Of a stretch of DNA of 64,000 nucleotides, positions 53,810-63,800 are shown piece after piece. The stretch is from assembly GCA_963790715.1 (NCBI GenBank), contig CAWBPN010000011.1, positions 124,001-188,000 on the forward strand. The letters are read 5' to 3'. The position numbers and the translations under genes are program-made. The first letter of the stretch is position 1; each line of letters starts with the position of its first letter. The notes beneath the pieces are model-generated. The model saw nothing but the letters and a program-made list of their open reading frames with translations. It made no database searches and was not told where the DNA came from. This DNA is from DCFW01 sp963790715 (lineage in GTDB: Bacteria; Bacteroidota; Bacteroidia; Bacteroidales; Bacteroidaceae).

Positions 53810-56428
53810 TTATTGGATTGTGACTTCTATACTTTTCAAATCCTTGGCATCGGAACTTGTGCCGTACAATACTTCGTATTTACCCGGAGTTACGGCAATT
53901 GCCCGCTGTGCCCAATCGTAAAACTCAAATGACGATGAAGGAAGATTAATGGCAACATGCTTTGTTTCACCATTTGCCAATTCTACACGTTTAAAGCCTC
54001 TCAGGGTTTTTATCGGCCCTTCTACATCGTTCTCTTTGCAGATATACACTTGTAAGATTTCAGTGCCGTTGCACTTGCCGGTATTAGTTACCGGGATTGT
54101 AATCTGTGTGCTATCGTTAGCCTTGAAAGTGGTTTTGCTCATACCTGCTTTCCCGATTTTAAAAGTGGTATAACTCAATCCATAGCCGAATGGGAACAGA
54201 GCATCCGTCATATAACGGTATGTACGCCCTTGCATCGAATAATCTTCAAAGTTCTTTAATTGACCTGAATTTCTATAAAACGTAATAGGTAATTTCCCTG
54301 AAGGATTATAGTCACCGAATAGCACGTCGGCAACAGCATGTCCGCCCGACTCACCACCGTACCAAGCTTGCAAAATGGCATCACAGCTTTCTGTTTCGGG
54401 AGTTAAGGCAATGGCTGAACCGGAGCAGTTTACAAAAATAACTTTTTTACCTGCTGCTCTCAATGCTTTCAAGCAGTTGCGTTGTACCGACGGAAGTTCA
54501 ATATTTGTTCGGTCGCCACCTTTGAATCCCGGATAATTCACCGGCATTTCTTCACCTTCAAGATTACCGGAAAGTCCGCCTACAAATACCACGGTTTTAA
54601 TTCCTTTCAGTCTGTTAATCAAATCGGTATAATCTATATTCACTTCCTTGCCGAAATTAAAATCTATATTGGCTTGCCAGTTGTTCAACTGCTTATAACG
54701 TATTTCAATTTTATATTTCTTGCCTGCTTCAACATTGAATGGAATCTTTGCAGCAAGTGTTCTCCAATTGTCATATTTTGCCAATGATTTTCCATTAACT
54801 ATCAATTCAAAATGCCCCGTGGCACCACCTTTAAACACAATCTTTTCGCTTTTCTTAGGTATAAATTCTGTTTCATAAAGCGCAGAAAAGCCTTCGAGTT
54901 TCACTCCCGATGCAAACTCGTGCTGTCCGGCTGTGGTAAGTTTAATAGGATTAGTAATTTGCTGAACTGCAACAACTTTTCCTATACTGGCAGTATCATT
55001 CCAATAAGTTGCCTTAAAACCCGGTTTGCCTTCGAATGAGCATTGGCCGAAATAACTGTCGGTAACTTTGTCTTCCACCAAATCGCAACCTTTATCATAA
55101 TAGATTTTATCTTCCGGCAATTTGGCCTTAATTCCATCAAGTATCGAAATTGTATGTATCGGTGTGCCGTTATAGTTGCCCCAAAGCATCTTTTTATCGT
55201 CAGCATTAGGACCTATTACGGCTATTTTTTTTACTGATTTTGACAATGGCAGGACGTTGTTTTTATTTTGAAGTAACGTCATTGTTTCGCGTGCCATATT
55301 AAGGGCAAGTTCTTGATGTGCCTTATTATTTAATACAGATGCCGGAATTCGAGTCCATGCAACCAAACTGTCGTTATCAAAGTCACCCAGATCGAAACGG
55401 CCTATCAATAATCGCATTACACTTTTGTTGATATCCTCTTCTTTGATTAAGCCTCTTTTTACCGCATCCGGTAGTGTTTTAAACGGATAATTAGCCCAAT
55501 CACATTCCACGTCGGTACCAGACAGAACCGCTTTTGAAGCTGCATGAACAGCATCCGACGATACTTTGTGGCTGTTAAAAAAATCGGAAATAGCACCACA
55601 ATCAGAAACCACCATATATTTATAGCCCCATTCGTTGCGAAGAATACGTTGCAGCAGGCGGGTGTTACCACAACATGGTTCGTCGTCCAAGCGCTGGTAT
55701 GCACACATTACCTGACGCACACCGGCATCCTGCACCAAAGCTTTGAAAGCCGGCAGATAAGTCTCGTACAACTCGCGTGGGTTCACATCGTTTACATTCA
55801 ATCTATGACGGCTCCATTCCGGACCGGAATGTACGGCAAAATGCTTGGCACAAGCCAGCAACTTACGGTATTTTGCATCGGCAGGTCCCTGCAACCCTCT
55901 AACAACCTGAACACCCATGCGCGAAGTCAGGTATGGGTCTTCGCCATAGGTTTCCTGTCCGCGTCCCCAGCGCGGATCACGAAATATATTCACGTTAGGA
56001 GTCCATACCGAAAGGCTTAAAAAACGCTTATTTTCATTTCCTTCCTTGATCCATTGATTGTACTTGGCACGGCCTTCATCGGAAACGGCATCATATATTT
56101 TATATAACAATGAGTCGTCGAAAGAAGCTGCCATTCCGATTGGTTCAGGAAAAACGGTCACACTATCGTTGTTGGCATAGCCGTGCAAAGCTTCGCTCCA
56201 CCAGTTAAACTTTTTTATTCCCAAACGAGGTATTGCTTCAGACTGATCGCACATAAGCGTAGCTTTTTCTTCAAGTGTCAACCTTGAAAGCAAATCTTTT
56301 GCACGTTCTTCGGAACTCAAGTTAGGATTTTGATAGGGCATTATTTGTCCTTCTACAGTTATTGATATGAGCAAAATTCCTATTAAAGAAATCGCTCTCA
56401 TTTTATTAAAAACAAGTTTTTTGATCAT
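53810..56428 (-). CDS. GH3 beta-glycosidase (beta-xylosidase-like) with PA14 insert
   Basis: 872 aa. Signal peptide (MRAISLIGILLISITVEGQ). GH3 barrel (about 40-330) with NWWSEALHGY, RDPRWGRGQETYGEDPYL, KHFAVHSGPE and the nucleophile Asp near 276 in VVSDCGAISD. The second domain carries the likely acid/base Glu in SGNLEGEEMPVNYPGF. A PA14 carbohydrate-binding module is inserted (about 455-595), and a fibronectin-III-like domain ends the protein. This set is typical of Bacteroidota periplasmic beta-xylosidases and beta-glucosidases acting on plant glycans. It is not in a PUL here and has the duplicated element in front. Confidence 0.93.
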   Translation of the reverse strand: MIKKLVFNKMRAISLIGILLISITVEGQIMPYQNPNLSSEERAKDLLSRLTLEEKATLMCDQSEAIPRLGIKKFNWWSEALHGYANNDSVTVFPEPIGMAASFDDSLLYKIYDAVSDEGRAKYNQWIKEGNENKRFLSLSVWTPNVNIFRDPRWGRGQETYGEDPYLTSRMGVQVVRGLQGPADAKYRKLLACAKHFAVHSGPEWSRHRLNVNDVNPRELYETYLPAFKALVQDAGVRQVMCAYQRLDDEPCCGNTRLLQRILRNEWGYKYMVVSDCGAISDFFNSHKVSSDAVHAASKAVLSGTDVECDWANYPFKTLPDAVKRGLIKEEDINKSVMRLLIGRFDLGDFDNDSLVAWTRIPASVLNNKAHQELALNMARETMTLLQNKNNVLPLSKSVKKIAVIGPNADDKKMLWGNYNGTPIHTISILDGIKAKLPEDKIYYDKGCDLVEDKVTDSYFGQCSFEGKPGFKATYWNDTASIGKVVAVQQITNPIKLTTAGQHEFASGVKLEGFSALYETEFIPKKSEKIVFKGGATGHFELIVNGKSLAKYDNWRTLAAKIPFNVEAGKKYKIEIRYKQLNNWQANIDFNFGKEVNIDYTDLINRLKGIKTVVFVGGLSGNLEGEEMPVNYPGFKGGDRTNIELPSVQRNCLKALRAAGKKVIFVNCSGSAIALTPETESCDAILQAWYGGESGGHAVADVLFGDYNPSGKLPITFYRNSGQLKNFEDYSMQGRTYRYMTDALFPFGYGLSYTTFKIGKAGMSKTTFKANDSTQITIPVTNTGKCNGTEILQVYICKENDVEGPIKTLRGFKRVELANGETKHVAINLPSSSFEFYDWAQRAIAVTPGKYEVLYGTSSDAKDLKSIEVTIQ

Positions 56429-56478
56429 TTGATTTTTTTGTTTAATATTTTTGTGTTTATTACTTGCATGGAGTCAAA

Positions 56479-56610
56479 TTTGTTTTCATTATTGATATAA
56501 TTTATATTTGAGACTCTAAAGGTATGTGATTATATAATATTATAGCATAAATTGTATTACATATATGTTTCATCATGTAACACGTTTTAATTATATTCGA
56601 CTTTTTACTG
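56479..56610 (-). repeat. Right copy of the ~130-bp duplicated upstream element
   Basis: About 85% identical by eye to 53516-53648. It lies 51-182 bases before the GH3 start. The start codon of the thioredoxin-like gene is conserved here (ATG 56489) but is followed after nine codons by a stop, so this copy provides only the upstream region, possibly a promoter (TACCTTTA at 56517-56524, minus, aligned with TATTTTTA in the other copy). Confidence 0.85.
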
Positions 56611-56670
56611 AGATTTGCTCGTGTCTTCACTGAGTTTACCATGTTTTTACCTTATGAATACCGTGAAAGT

Positions 56671-56846
56671 ACAGCATGTGTTCTATTTATTACAGCTGTG
56701 AAAAGATGATTTTACAGCTGTGATAACATCTTTTTGCAGCTGTAAAATCATCTTTTCACAGCTGTAATAAATGATATACACGCTTAATAAACATAGTAAA
56801 CATGCTTGATAAACATAGTAAACACGCTGATAATTAATGCAACACA
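56671..56846. repeat. 22-bp-period tandem array with CAGCTG palindromes
   Basis: CAGCTG occurs at 56693, 56715, 56737 and 56759, exactly 22 bp apart, each followed by TGT/TA-rich DNA. The following units at 56781 and 56803 share ATAAACATAGTAAACA and keep the 22-bp step, and a degenerate unit follows at 56825. The first four also form a perfect 36-bp inverted repeat (56685-56720 with 56737-56772) around a 16-bp spacer, able to form a long cruciform or RNA hairpin. Confidence 0.88.
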
Positions 56847-57186
56847 CAGTATGAATAAAAGTATTTTCGGCACTTTTGAAACGTATACTAATATCATCAA
56901 TCGGTAAGTTATACACTTATGAAATTGTCACCATTTTACAATTCTATTAGCTGAATGCTTCAGGTTGTCAGCCTTGCAGCCGGAGACGCCGATTAACACT
57001 GGTGTTATGAAACATGAATAGATTAAACAATATTTTCTATCTATAGGTGTTTACGCCCTTTTTTCATCACAATATTCATTTTCAGGTCTCCTGAATGAAA
57101 GCATACGCGATAAACATTTATTTATTACAAACTGACAAGTAATCATTAAATATTGTTTTCAATATAACATATTTACTTCAAAACAT

Positions 57187-57217
57187 ATTGCTTTTTATTA
57201 TGCAATTATTATATTTG
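57187..57217 (+). promoter_or_regulatory. Promoter of the eutBC genes
   Basis: ATTG (57187-57190), 19-base spacer, TATATTTG (57210-57217). Transcription should begin near 57224. Confidence 0.65.
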
Positions 57218-57360
57218 CAGCAAATAATGATATTTAGAACATAAAACAGTACAACAACAGGTCAAAAGAAAGGGATAATTGACTTTTCTGAATAGTTGAT
57301 ATCAATGATATAAGGTATGACATTGTACCGATGGAATGAATAAGATAAATTGCTTAGTCT

Positions 57361-58734
57361 ATGTATAAGATTATTTTAGGAAATATTACTTATAAGTACG
57401 AAAGCCTGAAGGATTTGATGGCGAAAGCTTCTCCGGCTCGTTCGGGAGATGACTTGGCAGGAATTTCTGCAAGCTGCATGGAGGAACGTGTTGCCGCACA
57501 AATGTTGTTGGCAGACCAACCGTTAAAGGTTTTTCTTGACGAACAGCTTATTCCTTACGAAGAGGATGAAGTTACAAGACTAATTGTAGATACTCACAAC
57601 AAGAGCGCTTTTTCATTAATAAGCAATCTTACTGTAGGTGATTTCCGCAACTGGTTGTTGAATGAGCATAGCACTTCTATTAAACTGGCGTCGGTGGCTG
57701 CGGGCATAACGCCTGAAATGGCTGCTGCCGTAAGCAAAATAATGAGAAACCAGGATTTGATTCTGGCGGCAAAAAAATGTAAAGTTGTTACCAAATTCAG
57801 AGATACCATAGGTCTTCCGGGACATTTAAGCGTTCGTCTGCAACCTAACCACCCTACTGATGACCTGAAAGGTATTGCGGCATCAATCGTAGACGGGTTG
57901 ATGTACGGTTCAGGCGATGCGGTAATAGGAATAAATCCGGCAAGCGACAGCATTCCCGTAATAAGCAAACTGAATTATATGCTTGACGAAATCATTCACA
58001 GATACAATATCCCTACCCAATCATGTGTGCTCACCCATGTTACCAATGCCATAGAGATGATAAACAGTGGAGTACCTATTGATTTGGTTTTTCAGTCTAT
58101 AGCAGGTACCGAAGGAGCAAATGCGGGTTTCGGAGTGAACCTGAAAGTGCTTGATGAAGCATACGATGCTGTTCTGAGCTTGCATAGAGGTACGATAGGC
58201 AATAATGTAATGTATTTTGAAACCGGACAAGGCAGCGCCTTATCGGCTGAAGCTCACCACGGAGTGGACGAACAGACGTGCGAAGCCCGTGCATACGCTG
58301 TGGCAAGAAGGTATCATCCATTACTCGTAAATACCGTCGTAGGATTTATCGGTCCTGAATATCTGTATGACGGCAAACAAATAATCCGTGCCGGATTGGA
58401 AGACCACTTCTGCGGAAAACTTATGGGAGTGCCTATGGGATGCGATGTTTGCTACACAAATCATGCAGAAGCCGACCAGGATGATATGGATACGTTACTG
58501 ACGTTGTTGGTTGCAGCCGGCGTCAATTATATTATGGGTGTACCGGGTGCCGACGACATAATGCTTAACTATCAGAGCACTTCGTTTCATGATGCATTAT
58601 ATGCCCGTCAGGTATTCGGGTTAAAACATGCGCCTGAATTCGCCGAGTGGTTGGAGAATATACATATAATAAACCACAACGGTTTGTTATGCCACACAAA
58701 GTCAAATCCTATATTGAAGATAGAACAATTATAA
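57361..58734 (+). CDS. eutB: Ethanolamine ammonia-lyase large subunit
   Basis: 457 aa, normal length. Conserved EutB blocks: RSGDDLAGISA, the TIM-barrel strands with VTKFRDTIGLPGHLSVRLQPNHPTDD, GDAVIGINPASDS, FQSIAGTEGANAGFGV, YFETGQGSALSAEAHHGVDEQT, LMGVPMGCDVCYTNHAEADQDD and NYIMGVPGADDIMLNYQSTSFHD. With EutC it splits ethanolamine to acetaldehyde and ammonia using adenosylcobalamin. No microcompartment, EutA or aldehyde dehydrogenase gene is nearby. Confidence 0.97.
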   Translation: MYKIILGNITYKYESLKDLMAKASPARSGDDLAGISASCMEERVAAQMLLADQPLKVFLDEQLIPYEEDEVTRLIVDTHNKSAFSLISNLTVGDFRNWLLNEHSTSIKLASVAAGITPEMAAAVSKIMRNQDLILAAKKCKVVTKFRDTIGLPGHLSVRLQPNHPTDDLKGIAASIVDGLMYGSGDAVIGINPASDSIPVISKLNYMLDEIIHRYNIPTQSCVLTHVTNAIEMINSGVPIDLVFQSIAGTEGANAGFGVNLKVLDEAYDAVLSLHRGTIGNNVMYFETGQGSALSAEAHHGVDEQTCEARAYAVARRYHPLLVNTVVGFIGPEYLYDGKQIIRAGLEDHFCGKLMGVPMGCDVCYTNHAEADQDDMDTLLTLLVAAGVNYIMGVPGADDIMLNYQSTSFHDALYARQVFGLKHAPEFAEWLENIHIINHNGLLCHTKSNPILKIEQL

Positions 58735-58746
58735 AATGCAGACATT

Positions 58747-59568
58747 ATGGAAACAACCAAACTTGCAATAACGAAAAAAGATATTATTGACGAAGATTGT
58801 TGGAAGGAACTGCGGGAGTTTACCGATGCCCGCATTGCTTTGGGACATACCGGCGCCAGCCTGCCTACGAAAGAAATGCAGAAGTTCAGTCTGGCACATG
58901 CGCGGGCAAGAGATTCGGTTCACATGCCTTTTGACCGTGACAAAATAAAGCAACAAATTGAAAATATAGGATACAAAACGGTGTATGTTAACAGTAAAGC
59001 CCCAAACAGGAGCACCTACCTTACACGTCCCGATTTAGGGAGATTGCTTTCGGATGACAGCAAACAGAAGCTTATGCAGCTTGGAGAGCAAGACGATGAC
59101 ATTACACTTGTAATAGCAGACGGCTTGTCATCCAAAGCTGTGCATAAGCAATCTGTTCCGTTAATCAGATGCCTGCTACCCTATCTAAAGCAATTGAAAT
59201 TCAGTATTGCCCCTGTTGTTTTAGCTGAGCAGTCACGTGTGGCATTAGGCGATGAAATAGGACATTTAATGCATTCAAAATTTGTTGCAATGCTGATAGG
59301 TGAAAGACCCGGACTCACTTCGCCCGACAGTTTAAGCGTTTATCTCACATATCGTCCGTATGGCGGACGGTTGGAGTCCGAGCGAAATTGCATTTCAAAC
59401 ATTCGTCCCGAAGGATTATCATACGAAAAGGCGGCATTCAAGTTTGCATGGTTGCTTGAGCATGCTTTAGCTAAAGAATGTACCGGTATCGGGCTTAAAG
59501 ATAAAAGCGACGATCCTCAAACTTACATGCTAATTCGCCCGAAAAAAGATAAGAAGCAACTGGTGTAG
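58747..59568 (+). CDS. eutC: Ethanolamine ammonia-lyase small subunit
   Basis: 273 aa. EutC signature: TDARIALGHTGASLPTKEMQ, FSLAHARARDSVHMPFD, RPDLGRLLSDDSKQKL, VIADGLSSKAVHKQ, ALGDEIGH and ERPGLTSPDSLSVYLTYRP. It binds the cobalamin cofactor together with EutB. Starts 12 bases after the eutB stop and ends 14 bases before the convergent TolC-like gene. Confidence 0.97.
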   Translation: METTKLAITKKDIIDEDCWKELREFTDARIALGHTGASLPTKEMQKFSLAHARARDSVHMPFDRDKIKQQIENIGYKTVYVNSKAPNRSTYLTRPDLGRLLSDDSKQKLMQLGEQDDDITLVIADGLSSKAVHKQSVPLIRCLLPYLKQLKFSIAPVVLAEQSRVALGDEIGHLMHSKFVAMLIGERPGLTSPDSLSVYLTYRPYGGRLESERNCISNIRPEGLSYEKAAFKFAWLLEHALAKECTGIGLKDKSDDPQTYMLIRPKKDKKQLV

Positions 59569-59582
59569 AAACTTTCTTAGCT

Positions 59583-60875
59583 TTATATATCAGCAGAACC
59601 ACCGGTGACCTGAAGGTATTTGGCTTTATGCATATAATAGCTGATACACGAGTCGATATAATCGCTTTTGCTTTGTGCCAGCATACTTTCAGCATCCAAT
59701 ACCTGAGAGATGTCGGCAGTTTCGGCATTTAAATAATTCTTGTTCAGCCTAAGATTTTCCGTTGCTTGCGTAATGGCTGACTGTGCAACCTGCACTTGCC
59801 TGTATGATTCATCAAAATCGTTTTGCGCCTGTTTCATCTCCAGCAATAACATTTGCTTGCCATCCTGATATTGATTGTAAGCAATATCCTCTTTTATCTT
59901 TTGCTTCTTCATCGCATACGAGCCGCCCCACCAATCGGAGATCGGTATACTAACGCTGACAAAAACCACTCCGCTCATCGAGTTGTTTTTGGTGAAATTA
60001 TCATAACCGTAATTAGCACCAACAGCAACGGACGGAAGATAATCGCCCAATTTTATTTTAGATTCCAACTTATTTGCCGATATCGATTCTTCCAACAATT
60101 TATATTCAGGCCTTGTTTTCACAGCCTTTTCATGTTCGACGTAATACGTGTTAGGCACTTCAATATTGTTGAAATCGGGTATATTTATTGCGATATTCTT
60201 TGCCGAATCAACCGATAATCCCATATCATGGCACAAATTCATTTTACAAAGTGCAACGGCATTAATGATTTTCGATTTTTGCGCTTCCGTTTCATTTATT
60301 TTCAACTTCACCTTCAACACTTCATTTTGTAAGCCGGTCTCTGCCTTTGCCGAAGTTTCGGCCTTCTTTAAAATAGATTGCAGTTCATTTTCAATAAATT
60401 GAATCGTGCTCAGCTTACTTACCAACGATGCGAGTTGCCAATAAATATCCTCAGTTTCAAGAACTACGCCATTCGTTGTTACTTGTTGTTGATTTTTAGT
60501 TACATCCTCGCCTAACTGCGCGAGTTTATAACCGTTACTTATCTTGCCGCCTTCATACAGCGGTTGAATGGCCGTTACTCCTGCTGTGGTACCCGACTTC
60601 AACATATTTACCTGCAACCCGCCGAAATCCATTGAGACAAACGACCTGCTATTGTTGAAGCCGAAGGCCGAAGCTTTAACTTCAGGAAAGAACTTTGTAT
60701 ATCCTTCTTTTGTGGTCTGCTCGGCAGACTGAACGTTAAGTTTACCGTTTTTAACGGTAATATTATTTGCTATGGCCATTTTCTTGCATTCGTCAAGCGT
60801 GTATGTCTTTTGCGAAAACATGTTTATTTGTAAAGCTAATCCAAATGCTATCAACAATATTGTTTTTGTTTTCAT
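59583..60875 (-). CDS. TolC-family outer membrane efflux protein
   Basis: 430 aa from ATG 60875; a longer frame would overlap the pump gene by 120 bases and add no family sequence. Signal peptide (TKTILLIAFGLALQINMFSQ). Two OEP repeats with coiled helices (about 30-215 and 235-430). ATGA overlap with the pump stop shows coupling. It forms the outer membrane duct of the RND pump. Confidence 0.93.
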   Translation of the reverse strand: MKTKTILLIAFGLALQINMFSQKTYTLDECKKMAIANNITVKNGKLNVQSAEQTTKEGYTKFFPEVKASAFGFNNSRSFVSMDFGGLQVNMLKSGTTAGVTAIQPLYEGGKISNGYKLAQLGEDVTKNQQQVTTNGVVLETEDIYWQLASLVSKLSTIQFIENELQSILKKAETSAKAETGLQNEVLKVKLKINETEAQKSKIINAVALCKMNLCHDMGLSVDSAKNIAINIPDFNNIEVPNTYYVEHEKAVKTRPEYKLLEESISANKLESKIKLGDYLPSVAVGANYGYDNFTKNNSMSGVVFVSVSIPISDWWGGSYAMKKQKIKEDIAYNQYQDGKQMLLLEMKQAQNDFDESYRQVQVAQSAITQATENLRLNKNYLNAETADISQVLDAESMLAQSKSDYIDSCISYYMHKAKYLQVTGGSADI

Positions 60876-63800
60876 TTCTTTTTGTTTTTGTTTATGTTTC
60901 TGTAAATTAACCAATAAGCTACCGGCAGCACCGTTGTAATCAGCAACATTGAGAACAGACTGCCGAAACATATTACAGTACCCATCGGACTCCAAAGCGG
61001 ACTTCCGCTAAGTATCATCGGCACAACTCCCATCGAAGCTGCCGCAGAAGTAAGGAATATAGGTCGCATTCTGCGTTTGCCGGCTTCAATAGCCGCACAT
61101 TTTACACTCATTCCATCCCGTCCTTTTCGTAACGATTCTGCATAGTCAAAGAGGATAACCGAATTCCTGACAACTATTCCAAACAGGCAAACTATTCCCA
61201 ATATGGCTGTAATACTAAATTGTGAATGCGTAACCCACAGTCCGAGCATTGCTCCGAAAAAGCTTAACGGTATAGCCAATATGGTCAGTACGGTAAGACT
61301 GATTTTCTTATAATGGAATATCAGAACAATAAAGATGATTAACAACGCTATCAGCAATCCCGAAGATATTTGCGGTATTGTTTGAGCATCAGATTCTTTA
61401 ACTCCGCCGTATGAAATTGAAGCTGAATTAAAATATTTCTGCTTAGTCAATGATTTAACAGCTTCTTCCACTTTGGGGAATATGTCGTCTTCGTTGACAT
61501 TCCTTTTCAAATCCACCAGTACGCTTATTGTTTTATCGCCGTTTCTCCTGACTAGTTGCCCATATTCCCATGCAGGCCGTACGTCTGCAAACTGTTTCAA
61601 TGGTATGCTTGTACCTAAAGGAGTGGGAATATATTCGTCCTTCAAGTTTTCAACACTGCTCTTTTTATATTTCCATTGCGGTTTCAACTTAACATCTATA
61701 GCATAATCATTTTCCCATAAAGTGGTGATGTCAAATCCGTTAAGTGTAGAAGACAAATCGGTTGCAAGTGATGTTTCATCAATTCCGAGTTGGTTTGATT
61801 TCACAGGGTCAACTTTTACAGCTGCATACGGAACAGTACCGTCCAAATCGGTATGTACCCAACTCGTTCCATCAATACATTTTATTCTGTGCACCAGTGA
61901 ATCAGCCAAAATTTTAGCTTTCATCATGTCGTCATCAGCTATTCTCACTTCTATTGGAATGTCGGCATCTTCATTGTCAATTTGCTTAAATCGTACGTAA
62001 GCATTAGGAAAGTATTTGGCATACTTATCGGTATATTCATCAAGCATTTCCACCGTAGCATCGTTAGATTTAGTATTAACAATGAATTGTCCGAAGTTTT
62101 TGGCCGGTATATGCGGAGCGTAAGATGAATGGAAACGGGGGGAACTTGTTCCTACAAAAGAAGTAATTGATACCGTTCGCGGGTCCTTCTTCAAGATATT
62201 CTCCATACTGTCACATACTTGGGCGGTACGTTGTATGGGGGAACTTTCAGGTAAGTAAAATTCAACAACAAATTGGTTTCGTTCAGCCACGGGCATTAAC
62301 CGTTGAGTAATGTTACAAAAGATTATTCCGGCCAACACGATTGAGAAGGCACCTGCTCCTATTACCATTTTCGGATGCTTAAACAGTTTTGGAATAATGT
62401 TGTTATAGAAATGCTGCAGTTTTTCAAGAAACGATGTCTTGCTTTTATCTGTCCCATTGTTCGTCAATCCTTTCTTAATAAAGGCATATTGTAGAAATGG
62501 AATAATGAGCATGGCTACGGCTAACGATACAAAAAGAGTAATGGCTATAGTCCACGGAAAAGATTTTATGAAATCGCGCATCTCACCTGTAAACGTGATA
62601 ATCAACGGGAAAAATGTTATACTTATGGTTAATGTAGCCGTAACCAACGACCTGAAATAAACTTTAGCACTGGCTATGGCGGCATGCCATCTGGACATTC
62701 CCTTGTCTATCTCATCAATATATCCGTCAACAATAACAATGCAATCGTCAACAATCAATCCTAAAACTACAATTAATCCGGCTAACGTAACCGTATTCAA
62801 TTCAATCCCTATTGCGTACATGATACCAAGCGATATGAATATGGTTATCGGGATGGATATTGCAGCCACACTAGCCACCCTGAAAGGCATAAGAATCATC
62901 GTGACCAATACCACCGATGCTATGGCAATAAGCATTTCTAATAAAAACCGGTTCACAGAATCGTTTACCACTTTTGCCTGGTCGGTTATTCTGGATACTT
63001 TCACATCTTGAGGAAGTGTCTTTTCATACTTATCGATAATTTTGTTTACATCTTTTCCGTAACTGGTTATGTCATTGTTATCCCGCATCTCAATTGACAA
63101 CAACAAGCATTTTGTTCCGTTGTTAGTGATATAGCTGTCCGGTGTAGGATATTCCCTCACAACATTAGCAATATCTTTAAGCCTGATAACACTTCCGTCA
63201 GGGTCAACTTTCACAATCTGTTCCTCTATATCCCTTTCGGTACGATATGTTTTGTCGATATGTACCGGTATGTTTATTTTATCTGATTCAAATGTGCCGC
63301 TTGTCGTAATTAGCCCATGCATAAACAGATTGGCTCCCAACATATTCATAGTTATGCCGTACGACGACATCTTATCCTTGTCAAGATATATGGATATTTG
63401 TTCCTTTTGCATTCCGAACATGTGCAAGTTGGCTATTTTGTCAACCTTTCTCAATTTATCTTCCAGATTCTCCATATATGTCTGTAACTGGCGATAAGTC
63501 TTTGTTTTGGACTCCAACGACAGAATGGTTGCCGACGTTTCTCCGAAATCATCATCGACTATTATCGACAATACTCCCAACGGAAGTTCATTCTTATAAT
63601 CATTAAGGCCATGCCGCAACTTTGACCAAAATTCATTTTTATTGTTTACATTGTCGTTCAACGTAACAAACAAATATACAATGCCGTCTTTCGACTGCGC
63701 GTAAGTTTTTCCTCTGTCAATTTCCTTATAGCTGAACAAAAAGTTTTCAAGTGGTTTGCTCAATTGCTGGTCGACCTGCAGAGCCGTAGCTCCGGGATAT

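Larger units (their letters stand above)
56429..57360. other. Long intergenic region between GH3 and eutB
   Basis: 932 non-coding bases. Contents: the GH3 leader with a nine-codon mini frame (ATG 56489), the right copy of the duplicated element (56479-56610), the 22-bp repeat array (56671-56846), small hairpins around 56995-57007 and 57077-57098, and the eutB promoter (57187-57217) with a leader of about 137 bases. Confidence 0.7.

Noticed and set aside
34599..56515. GTCTCAAA shared by the PUL 2 direct repeats and the right duplicated element
   Set aside because: An 8-base match in AT-rich DNA is expected by chance and is not present in the left element.
56671..56846. 22-bp repeats as a CRISPR array
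   Set aside because: Units are contiguous with no unique spacers, are too short, and no cas genes are present.
56683..56916. 77-codon minus-strand frame over the 22-bp array
   Set aside because: Its sequence is only the translation of the repeats and has no family character.
57075..57105. CAGGAGACCTG on the minus strand, like the end of a cobalamin riboswitch, near the B12-dependent eutBC genes
   Set aside because: No B12 box (GCCACTG) or other conserved core lies within 150 bases, and the strand is opposite to eutB. A short chance hairpin is more likely.
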